The notes under the pieces were generated by a model that did no database searches, was not told the DNA's origin, and was given only the letters and a program-made list of their open reading frames with translations. A DNA stretch of 12,941 bases from NCBI GenBank assembly GCA_005239795.1, contig SBBH01000145.1:1-12941 (forward strand), in the 5' to 3' direction. The stretch is from Planctomycetales bacterium (GTDB lineage Bacteria; Planctomycetota; SBBH01). Position numbers and translations under genes: made by a program. Every line of letters starts with the position of its first letter. The first letter of the stretch is position 1. Positions 7,719-12,941 of the stretch are shown piece after piece.

Positions 7719-8593
7719 ACGATCAGGCGGCGAGGCTCCGGGAGCTCGTCCAGGAGGCGCCCCAAGGCAGCCGGGGGCGGACAGTTGCCATCACGAGCGG
7801 CAAGGGAGGCACCGGAAAGACCAATCTCGCCGTCAACCTCTCGGCGGCGCTCGCCCAGAGGGGTTTCCAGGTTTTACTCGTGGATCTCGACCTTGGCTTG
7901 GCCAACGCCGATATCCTTTTTAATGCCGACGTCCGCTGGAACCTGGCCCACGTCATGCGCGGGGACAAGACCTTTTCCGAAATCCTTCTGCCAGTGGCGC
8001 CGCGTTTGAGGCTCCTGCCCGGCGCCTCGGGTTTTTCACGCCTGGCCAATCTTGGCGGAGAGGATCGCGAAGAGATTCTGGGTCACCTCGAGCTTCTGGA
8101 AGCCTCCTCAGACTTTCTCGTGATCGACACCGGTGCCGGGATCTCCCAGAACGTGGTGGAGTTCGTGTGCGCCTCCGACGAGGCAATCGTGGTGACGACC
8201 CCTGAGCCGACTTCCGTCATGGACGCCTTCGCCATGATCAAAATGATTTCCCGGCGGAATGTCCCGGAGCGCCTGCGGGTGGTGGTCAACCAGGCCCGTG
8301 ACCGGGCCGAGGCGCTCATGGTCGCCGAGAAGATCGCGGCCGTCAGCCGCCAGCTCCTCAAGGTTTCCGTGGAAAAGATGGGATACGTTGTGGCTGATTA
8401 CCGCTTGCAGGAGGCGGTTCGCCACCGGCGCCCCATCCTGTGGGATGCCCCGCAGGCTCCCGCGAGCGCCTGCTTCCGGACGCTGGCGATGCTCTTGGAC
8501 GGCCGTTCGCGCCAAGACGCTCAGGGAAACTTCCGCCGCGGGTTTTTCCGCCGTGTGGCTCAGTTCTGGACCCGGCGGGTCATGCCGGTGTAA
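7715..8593 (+). CDS. flhG: FlhG/FleN (YlxH) MinD-like ATPase controlling flagellum number
   Basis: FlhG is a ParA/MinD-type ATPase that acts with FlhF to restrict flagellum number and assembly. The 292-residue product starts at GTG 7715 inside the flhF stop. Residues 3-9 read DQAARLR, the FlhG N-terminal element known from structural work on the Bacillus pair to stimulate FlhF GTP hydrolysis. The deviant Walker A motif KGGTGKT (30-36) holds both lysines, followed by VLLVDLDLGLANADI (switch I, Asp57/Asp59), IDTGAG (137-142, Walker B/switch II) and TPEPTSVMDAF (162-172). The C-terminal end is basic and amphipathic (RRGFFRRVAQFWTRR), as in MinD-type membrane-binding helices; that role is inferred. 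No sign of damage. Confidence 0.94.
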   Translation: MNDQAARLRELVQEAPQGSRGRTVAITSGKGGTGKTNLAVNLSAALAQRGFQVLLVDLDLGLANADILFNADVRWNLAHVMRGDKTFSEILLPVAPRLRLLPGASGFSRLANLGGEDREEILGHLELLEASSDFLVIDTGAGISQNVVEFVCASDEAIVVTTPEPTSVMDAFAMIKMISRRNVPERLRVVVNQARDRAEALMVAEKIAAVSRQLLKVSVEKMGYVVADYRLQEAVRHRRPILWDAPQAPASACFRTLAMLLDGRSRQDAQGNFRRGFFRRVAQFWTRRVMPV

Positions 8594-8605
8594 AACGAGC
8601 CTTGC

Positions 8606-8821
8606 GTGGCCAGAGTGAAGGAGGGGTTTCGGCATCGATGGGCAGCCTCCTGGGCGTTGGGGGCTTTTTTATGCGTGAGTCTGGGGGGATGGTATCGGAA
8701 CGACGCGTCAGCGGATATCTTTCAGAGAGGGCTTCTGGTTCTGGGGATCTTTTATGCAATGGGATGGGGCGTCGGCCGGGTGATCGAGGGAGAGTCAGTT
8801 CCTCGCAAGGTGAAAGAATAA
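8606..8821 (+). CDS. Small predicted two-helix membrane protein of unknown function between flhG and sigma-28
   Basis: I do not recognise a named family. The 71-residue frame has a basic N-terminus (ARVKEGFRHR), a Trp-rich hydrophobic segment (about 12-30), a short polar linker (RNDASADIFQR), a second hydrophobic segment rich in Gly and aromatic residues (about 42-60) and a charged tail. It starts 12 bases after the flhG stop and ends one base before the sigma-28 ATG, so it fills the gap exactly. Start choice is uncertain: GTG 8606 and GTG 8615 both lack a clear Shine-Dalgarno. A competing frame from ATG 8638 to 8826 (62 codons) has AAGGAGG upstream but at poor spacing, and its Gly/Ser/Arg-rich product looks like a shadow. 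The flagellar link is inferred from context only. Confidence 0.6.
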   Translation: MARVKEGFRHRWAASWALGAFLCVSLGGWYRNDASADIFQRGLLVLGIFYAMGWGVGRVIEGESVPRKVKE

Positions 8822-8822
8822 G

Positions 8823-9620
8823 ATGAACCGACCTGTGGAGAGCTCCAAGCGCGCCTCGCCCGCCGAGATCGACATCCAGAACGTTTGGAAACAGTACAAG
8901 GCCCAGAAGAACGAGGATCTCCGCAACGTTCTGGTGGAGCGCTATCTGCCGCTCGTGCGCTACGTCGCCGAGAGGCTTTCGGCCAAACTTCCCAAAAGTG
9001 TGGAGCTCGACGACCTCATGAGCGCGGGAGTGTTCGGCCTCTTGGACGCCATCGACGGATTCGACCTTTCTCGCGACGTCAAATTCGAAACCTACTGCAC
9101 CACGCGCGTGCGAGGAGCGATCCTGGACGAACTGCGCGCGATGGACTGGGTTCCGCGCCTCGTGCGCGCCCGCGCCCACAAGCTGGACCAGGCGACCCGT
9201 GAGCTTGAGGCCAAGAACGGCCGCTACCCTTCCGCCGAAGAAGTCGCCAAGAAGATGCGGCTGTCGATGGGGGAGTACGAGGATCTGGTGAAGGAGGCGA
9301 GCGCCGTGGCGATGTTCTCTCTGTCGGCGCAGAGGGCCGGCGGCGACGAGGACTCTGAGGAGCGCCACACGGACGTTCTGGAAGACCACCGTTTCGCTGA
9401 TCCCACGCAGGGGCTCCACCGCAACGAGGTCAAGGGGCGGGTGATCAAGGACCTCTCGGAGGTGGAGAAGCTCGTCGTCGTCCTCTATTACTACGAGGAG
9501 CTTACAATGAAGGAGATCGGCGCGATCCTGGACCTCTCGGAGTCCCGCGTCTGCCAGATCCATTCCAAGATCATCAACCGTCTGCGCTACCAATTCCGCC
9601 GCCTGCAGAACGATCTGTGA
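8823..9620 (+). CDS. fliA: FliA/WhiG-family RNA polymerase sigma factor (sigma-28)
   Basis: This sigma factor directs RNA polymerase to late flagellar promoters in motile bacteria. The 265-residue protein shows region 2 at about 38-112 (VERYLPLVRYVAERL, ELDDLMSAGVFGLLDAIDGFD, VKFETYCTTRVRGAILDELRAMDWVPR), matching the FliA/WhiG subfamily closely. Region 3 follows at about 113-170 (SAEEVAKKMRLSMGEYEDL). Region 4 lies at about 195-262 with the helix-turn-helix LTMKEIGAILDLSESRVCQIHSKIINRL. ATG 8823 is one base after the preceding stop, with AAGG at 8807-8810. Placement behind flhF-flhG is common outside the enterics. No anti-sigma factor FlgM gene is visible here, so its control must lie elsewhere. 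Confidence 0.95.
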   Translation: MNRPVESSKRASPAEIDIQNVWKQYKAQKNEDLRNVLVERYLPLVRYVAERLSAKLPKSVELDDLMSAGVFGLLDAIDGFDLSRDVKFETYCTTRVRGAILDELRAMDWVPRLVRARAHKLDQATRELEAKNGRYPSAEEVAKKMRLSMGEYEDLVKEASAVAMFSLSAQRAGGDEDSEERHTDVLEDHRFADPTQGLHRNEVKGRVIKDLSEVEKLVVVLYYYEELTMKEIGAILDLSESRVCQIHSKIINRLRYQFRRLQNDL

Positions 9621-9621
9621 C

Positions 9622-10605
9622 ATGAGCAAGGAGCTCGAAACGATCGCGCGGATCGTCCGCCGAGGGCGCCGTTTCGTTGTAACGACCCACGTCAACCCCG
9701 ACGGGGATGGAATCGGCGCGGGGCTGGGGCTTGTGCGTTTCTTGCGCGAGCGGGGGAAGGACGCCGTTCTCATCACGATTGGGAAAATCCCGGTTCAGTA
9801 TGCATGGCTTCCGCGTCGGGGGGAGATGATCCCTTTCCGGGGGGGGGCCGAGGCGCGCCGCATCGCTTCCGCCGACGCGGTGTTCGTGCTGGATCTGGCG
9901 GACTGGCGCCGCCTGGGACCGCTCGAGAAGGTTGTGCGGGACGCGCGCGGCGCGCGGATCACGATCGACCACCACCCCGATCACGCCAACGGCTCCGACA
10001 TTTACTGGCGCGACATCGCCTTCTCGTCCGTCGGCGAGATGATCTTTCGCCTGATTGGAAAGCTCAGGGGTAAGCTCTCGGGGCCGGCGGCCGAGGCGCT
10101 CTACGTCTCTCTCATGACGGACACTGGCTGTTTCCGGTTCTCTAACAGCGATGCCGACGCGCATGAGATGGCCGCGGCCTTGATTGAGGCTGGCGTCGCC
10201 CCCTACGAGGTCTACACGCGCGTTTATGAGGCCTCGAGTTTTGCGCGGCTGCAGCTTCTGGGCCGGATGCTCGCCCGGATCGGGCGTGCTTCCGGCGGGC
10301 GCCTGGCCTGGGGCGTCGTGTCGCATAAGGATTTCAGGGAGTCCGGCATTCGCGACGAGGAAACGGAGGGGTTCATCGACGTCATCCGGACGCTTGAGGG
10401 GGTCGAGATTTCGGTCCTGTTCAAGGAGACGCGGCCGGGTGTCGTGCGCGTGAGCTTTCGCTCGCGCCGCGCCGTGGACGTGAACCGTCTGGCGCAGCGC
10501 TTTGACGGCGGGGGGCACGCCCGCGCGGCGGGGGCCACGCTCCAAGAACCCCTCTCCCGCGCCGTGCGCCGCGTCGTGGCCGCCTGTCGATCGGCTTTGC
10601 GATGA
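9622..10605 (+). CDS. nrnA: NrnA-like DHH/DHHA1 oligoribonuclease / phosphatase
   Basis: Family members remove nucleotides from very short RNAs (2-5 nt, including the c-di-GMP product pGpG), and some dephosphorylate pAp. The 327-residue protein has the DHH domain with metal-binding motifs THVNPDGDGIGAG (22-34), a VLDLADWRRLG motif (Asp91), IDHHPDH (115-121) and MTDTGCFRFSN (165-175). A C-terminal DHHA1 domain follows with GGGHARAAGATL (297-308). All expected catalytic Asp and His residues are present. The usual NPDGDAIGS reads NPDGDGIGA here, a mild change. ATG 9622 lies one base after the sigma-28 stop, and the 3' end overlaps recJ by four bases (ATGA). A G9 run (9839-9847) lies in frame. 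Which substrate it prefers cannot be told from sequence. Confidence 0.92.
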   Translation: MSKELETIARIVRRGRRFVVTTHVNPDGDGIGAGLGLVRFLRERGKDAVLITIGKIPVQYAWLPRRGEMIPFRGGAEARRIASADAVFVLDLADWRRLGPLEKVVRDARGARITIDHHPDHANGSDIYWRDIAFSSVGEMIFRLIGKLRGKLSGPAAEALYVSLMTDTGCFRFSNSDADAHEMAAALIEAGVAPYEVYTRVYEASSFARLQLLGRMLARIGRASGGRLAWGVVSHKDFRESGIRDEETEGFIDVIRTLEGVEISVLFKETRPGVVRVSFRSRRAVDVNRLAQRFDGGGHARAAGATLQEPLSRAVRRVVAACRSALR

Positions 10606-12329
10606 ACCTCCCGCCGGTCCGGTGGCGGTCTAGGGCGTCCCCAGCGAGCGCTGGCGCCCTGACCGATTTCCAGGAAGCCGCCGGCCTCTCGTCTCTGACG
10701 GCACGCATCCTCTGGGGGCGGGGGATCCGAACCGCGCCGTCTGCCCGCGCCTTTCTGCAGCCGCGCCTCGATGCGCTTCTGGATCCGGGCGGGATCCGGG
10801 GGATCTCCTCGGCCGTCGGGCGGATCCACAGCGCGATCCGGGCGAATGAGCCGTTCTGGATCTACGGCGACTATGACGTCGACGGCTCCTCGGCGACGGC
10901 GCTTCTCGTGAGCTTTTTCCGGGTGGCTGGCGTCCAGATCCGCTCCTACATCCCGCACCGGATCACAGAAGGATACGGCTTGAACGAGGAGGCGCTTCGC
11001 GCGATCGCCGCGGAGGGGGGGCGCCTCGTCATCACCGTCGACACCGGGATTTCGGCTGTGAGGGAGGCCGAGGTCGCCAAGTCTCTTGGGATCGACCTTA
11101 TCATCACCGACCACCACGAGCCGCCCGAGCGGCTTCCCGACGCCTACGCGATTGTGAACCCGCGCCAGCCGGGGTGCTCCTATCCCGAAAAGGGGTTGGC
11201 CGGCGTGGGCTTGGCGTTCAAGCTCGCCTGGGGGGTGGCGCAGGGGCTTTCGGGCGAGAAAAAAGTCTCGCCGCGCCTGCGGGAATTCCTGATGGATGCC
11301 TTGGGCCTCGTGGCCCTGGGGACAATTGCCGACATGGCGCCCCTGGTGGGGGAAAACCGCGTTCTGGCCAGTTTCGGCCTGGCGGCCCTGGCCCGCTCCC
11401 AGCATCCGGGGATCCGGGCGCTCCGCGAGGTGTGCAAGTTCCGCTCAGGGGGAATGAGCGCCCGCGACGTGGGGTTTGGCCTCGCGCCCCGAATCAACGC
11501 TGGCGGGCGGGTCGGCCAGCCTGATCTGGGGTTGAAACTCCTTATGGCCGCTTCAGAGGACGAGGCGGTGGAGATCGCGCAGGTTCTCGACAAGCAGAAC
11601 CGCGAGCGCCAGAAGATCGAGCGCCAGATCTTGGACTCGGCGCTGGGGCGCCTCGAGGGGGAGGGAAGCGGCCGTTGGACGCTCGTCCTCGCCGATGAAT
11701 CCTGGCACGTGGGGGTGGTGGGGATCGTGGCGGCGCGTCTCGTGGACCGCTTCCACCGCCCATCGGTCGTGATCGCTTGGAACGGCAACGGCACGGGGAA
11801 GGGCTCGGGCCGCTCGATCGACGGGTTCCATCTGGTCGACGCTCTCAAAGCCTGCGCCGGCGACCTCGTCGCCTACGGAGGACATGCCAAGGCCGCCGGC
11901 GTCACGTTGCGCCGGGACCGCTTCGAGGCGTTCGCCGGGCGGTTTGACGCCGTGGCGCGCGAGTGGTTGACCGAGGATCATTTCATCCCCGAGATTCAAG
12001 TCGAGGTGGAGGTCTCCTTCGAAGAGGTCACGCCCGCCGTGGTCGACGAGGTCGGGCGGATGGCCCCGTTCGGCGTGGGGAACCCCGCTCCCGTCTTCGC
12101 GACCGCGGGCGTTGTCCCGGTCGGGACGCGCCGCAAGCTCTGGGGGACCCGCCACCAGGTTTTCCTGAAGGCGGGAGGAGCCGTCCGGACGGCGGTGGGA
12201 TCAGAAGAGATCGTCGGAGCGCTGGAGAACAACGTCCCTGTCGATGTCGCCTACGCCGTGAAGAAAGCCTTCCGCGATCCCGATGGCGTGGAGCTCGAGC
12301 TCAAGGCCGCGCGCCTATCGCGTTCCTGA
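10602..12329 (+). CDS. recJ: Single-stranded-DNA-specific exonuclease RecJ
   Basis: RecJ degrades single-stranded DNA 5' to 3' in recombination and base excision or mismatch repair. The 575-residue length is typical. Motifs appear in order: YGDYDVDG (88-95), PHRITEGYGL (118-127), VITVDTGIS (143-151), ITDHHEPPERLP (168-179), LAGVGLAFKL (199-208), LGTIADMAPLVGENRVL (239-255), APRINAGGR (295-303), HVGVVGIVAARLV (369-381), and GSGRSIDGFHLVDAL with YGGHAKAAGVTL (401-436) in the DHHA1 part. A C-terminal RecJ OB domain follows. Its ATG overlaps the nrnA stop, so translation is likely coupled. The annotation ends at TGA 12327-12329. Confidence 0.96.
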   Translation: MNLPPVRWRSRASPASAGALTDFQEAAGLSSLTARILWGRGIRTAPSARAFLQPRLDALLDPGGIRGISSAVGRIHSAIRANEPFWIYGDYDVDGSSATALLVSFFRVAGVQIRSYIPHRITEGYGLNEEALRAIAAEGGRLVITVDTGISAVREAEVAKSLGIDLIITDHHEPPERLPDAYAIVNPRQPGCSYPEKGLAGVGLAFKLAWGVAQGLSGEKKVSPRLREFLMDALGLVALGTIADMAPLVGENRVLASFGLAALARSQHPGIRALREVCKFRSGGMSARDVGFGLAPRINAGGRVGQPDLGLKLLMAASEDEAVEIAQVLDKQNRERQKIERQILDSALGRLEGEGSGRWTLVLADESWHVGVVGIVAARLVDRFHRPSVVIAWNGNGTGKGSGRSIDGFHLVDALKACAGDLVAYGGHAKAAGVTLRRDRFEAFAGRFDAVAREWLTEDHFIPEIQVEVEVSFEEVTPAVVDEVGRMAPFGVGNPAPVFATAGVVPVGTRRKLWGTRHQVFLKAGGAVRTAVGSEEIVGALENNVPVDVAYAVKKAFRDPDGVELELKAARLSRS

Positions 12330-12338
12330 GAGCTACTG

Positions 12339-12362
12339 AAAAAAACCGGGCTTTATCCGGCC
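12339..12362 (-). terminator. Possible minus-strand intrinsic terminator facing recJ
   Basis: Read on the minus strand, a GGCCGG / CCGGTT arm pair (four G-C pairs plus two G-U pairs, six-base loop plus an unpaired C) is followed by a run of seven T (the A7 at 12339-12345 on the + strand). It could stop transcription coming leftward towards recJ. The stem is short, no minus-strand gene is visible to its right, and on the + strand there is no T run, so it does not serve as a recJ terminator. Low confidence. Confidence 0.25.
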
Positions 12363-12609
12363 AATGGGATGATGAGATGCGTTTGATAAAACGTTTTGTC
12401 GGAATTGCTCTGCCTATGGCGGTCCTTGTGGCGGTTCGCCTTTTCGCGGGACACTCGCCGGACTGACTGCTCCCCAAGGTCCGGCTCGTTCGAGTGCCGC
12501 GACGGCCGAGGTGAAGTGGGCGGTGGGTTTTCTCGAAAGCGGATGTCCGCACCTCGGCCTGCGGCACACGCCCGCGAAAAGGCTCCCGCCCCGGCCCGCG
12601 CGCTTTCTC

Positions 12610-12648
12610 GTGAATCCCCAGCGCGAACAAAAAAAGAACAGGATTCAC
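12610..12648. repeat. Perfect 8-bp inverted repeat (hairpin 3' of the three-way junction)
   Basis: GTGAATCC at 12610-12617 is exactly complementary to GGATTCAC at 12641-12648. The 23-base loop contains a run of seven A (about 12629-12635). It sits between the closing helix of the structured RNA candidate and the terminator and may be its last domain. A hairpin with such a long loop is modest on its own; its weight comes from the neighbouring repeats. Confidence 0.5.
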
Positions 12649-12670
12649 CCACCCACCCCTCAGAGGTGTC

Positions 12671-12694
12671 GCCGTCCCTTCGGGCCGGCTTTTT
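12671..12694 (+). terminator. Rho-independent terminator
   Basis: GCCG 12671-12674 pairs with CGGC 12686-12689. Inside this stem CCC 12676-12678 faces GGG 12682-12684 round a TTC loop, or alternatively CC/GG closes a very stable TTCG tetraloop. Five T follow at once (12690-12694). It could end transcription of the recJ operon, of the structured RNA candidate, or both. An alternative hairpin (GGGCCG 12682-12687 with CGGCCC 12699-12704) would place the T run in its loop and compete with it. Confidence 0.65.
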
Positions 12695-12698
12695 CTAT

Positions 12699-12841
12699 CG
12701 GCCCGGCGCCTCCCAAAAAGGACAGGAGTAGTCTCCGACCACAATATAAGGAAAAAGGCCGCGAGGCGGAGCTCGGGACCCCGCCCTATCGGGCATGAAT
12801 GTCAGAAGGAAATAAGGAATGTTGGCTCGTTCCGGTCGAGT
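12699..12841. other. Stretch with no recognised gene
   Basis: No open frame with a plausible product was found on either strand. The longest ATG frames on the + strand are six to eight codons (for example from 12795). A short GGAG/CTCC hairpin (12725-12736) and a GCCC/GGGC hairpin (12783-12794) are too weak to call. The purine-rich AT block around 12741-12756 is unlike the rest of the window but has no clear promoter shape. Confidence 0.5.
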
Positions 12842-12941
12842 TTGACCTGCCCCCATTCTTTGGTCCAGTGAAATGCTAGTTCAGCTCCGGGTTGCTCCTC
12901 CCACCCTGCCCGCCTAGGCGGGCAGCCGCGGCCGCCTCCGC
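12842..12941. mobile_element. Possible IS3-family-like element end, running off the right edge
   Basis: From 12842 the sequence begins TGACCTGCCCCC, the type of tip (TGA..TGCCCC) found on several IS3-family insertion sequences, followed by a TTTGGTCCAGTG stretch. The element would extend rightward out of the window. On the minus strand an open frame enters from the edge and stops at TAG 12878-12876, giving a 21-residue end (…GGRSNPELN) located ~35 bases inside the tip, where a transposase C-terminus could end. The frame is short and low in complexity and the other end is not visible, so this stays tentative. Confidence 0.3.
12906..12925. repeat. 20-bp perfect palindrome
   Basis: CTGCCCGCCTAGGCGGGCAG is its own reverse complement across all 20 bases, centred on CCTAGG. 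Such GC-rich palindromes often occur as dispersed repeats in genomes, but only one copy is in this window. It lies inside the putative insertion-sequence end and in its minus-strand frame would encode QGGLGAR-like residues, so it may be a later insertion or part of that element. Confidence 0.7.

Larger units (their letters stand above)
12430..12694 (+). ncRNA. Unidentified structured RNA candidate with a three-way junction
   Basis: No protein gene fits here, but perfect inverted repeats nest into one fold. P1 is a 13-bp helix of 12438-12450 with 12571-12583, extended outward by GGCGG 12430-12434 with CCGCC 12586-12590. Inside lie two arms. P2 pairs CACTCG 12452-12457 with 12491-12496, then CCGGAC 12458-12463 with GTCCGG 12479-12484. 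P3 pairs CCGC 12497-12500 with GCGG 12561-12564, then GGCCGAGGTG 12504-12513 with 12550-12559. A hairpin (12610-12648) and a terminator (12671-12694) follow, which favours the + strand. I see no match to tmRNA, RNase P RNA or SRP RNA; the overall plan loosely recalls 6S RNA, but the large arm on the 5' side of the junction does not fit well. No clear promoter is visible. A mobile hairpin element is the main alternative. Confidence 0.45.

Noticed and set aside
8580..9776. 398-codon minus-strand frame across the sigma-28 gene
   Set aside because: It is a shadow of the small gene, the sigma gene and the nrnA start, with no domain pattern.
12346..12360. CCGG…CCGG hairpin just after recJ as the recJ terminator
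   Set aside because: On the + strand it is preceded, not followed, by the homopolymer run, so it could act only on minus-strand transcripts.
12377..12466. 29-codon frame starting MRLIKRFVGIALPMAVLV, resembling a signal or membrane peptide
   Set aside because: It overlaps the 5' arm of the perfect 13-bp closing helix, which explains the sequence better, and it has no good ribosome site; I cannot fully exclude a small peptide.
12484..12500. GTTCGAGT stretch resembling a tRNA T-loop
   Set aside because: The flanking five bases on either side (GCTCG and GCCGC) do not pair, and no acceptor or anticodon arms are present.
12430..12694. Assignment of the structured region as 6S RNA
   Set aside because: A long closing helix and a 3' CCTGCGGC stretch recall 6S RNA, but the large paired arm on the 5' side of the junction does not fit its single-bubble plan, so I leave the family open.
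12301..12744. 147-codon and 99-codon minus-strand frames over the RNA candidate
   Set aside because: They are Arg/Pro/Ser-rich with no domain and run across perfect inverted repeats and two possible terminators.

Overview
The window is the 3' half of a large plus-strand flagellar operon from a diderm, G+C-rich bacterium, followed by two DHH-family nuclease genes and about 0.6 kb without a recognisable protein gene. Every confident gene lies on the + strand, packed with gaps of a few bases or start/stop overlaps (TTGA, GTGA and ATGA junctions). The organism cannot be named from sequence alone. The gene order (fliL-fliN-fliO-fliP-fliQ-fliR-flhB-flhA-flhF-flhG-small gene-sigma28-nrnA-recJ) and the intact flhF/flhG pair would suit many bacteria outside the enterics, including uncultured phyla. 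I give no firm taxonomic call.

Region 1 (2-4401) is the end of a FliL-like gene cut by the window edge, then fliN (switch/C-ring), fliO, fliP, fliQ, fliR and flhB, the core of the flagellar type III export gate. Region 2 (4417-8593) has flhA (export gate nonamer), flhF (SRP-type GTPase that sets flagellum position) and flhG (MinD-like ATPase that limits flagellum number). FlhG carries the N-terminal DQAxxLR element known to stimulate FlhF. Region 3 (8606-9620) is a small predicted two-helix membrane protein squeezed between flhG and a FliA/WhiG-type sigma-28 gene. Export gate, placement system and late-gene sigma factor are therefore one probable transcription unit.

Region 4 (9622-12329) is an NrnA-like DHH/DHHA1 phosphodiesterase and RecJ single-strand exonuclease, two members of the same superfamily that overlap by four bases and are probably co-transcribed with the sigma factor.

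Region 5 (12330-12941) has no convincing protein gene. It holds the most unusual signal: nested perfect inverted repeats that fold on paper into a three-way junction, closed by a 13-bp helix (12438-12450 with 12571-12583). A further 8-bp hairpin and a good intrinsic terminator at 12671-12694 follow. I read this as an unidentified structured RNA; its strand and identity are unproven. The right edge has a 20-bp perfect palindrome and a sequence resembling the tip of an IS3-family insertion sequence.

Other points of note are an NPTE instead of NPTH autocleavage motif in FlhB, the small membrane protein before sigma-28, and long G tracts in fliR, nrnA and just before fliP.
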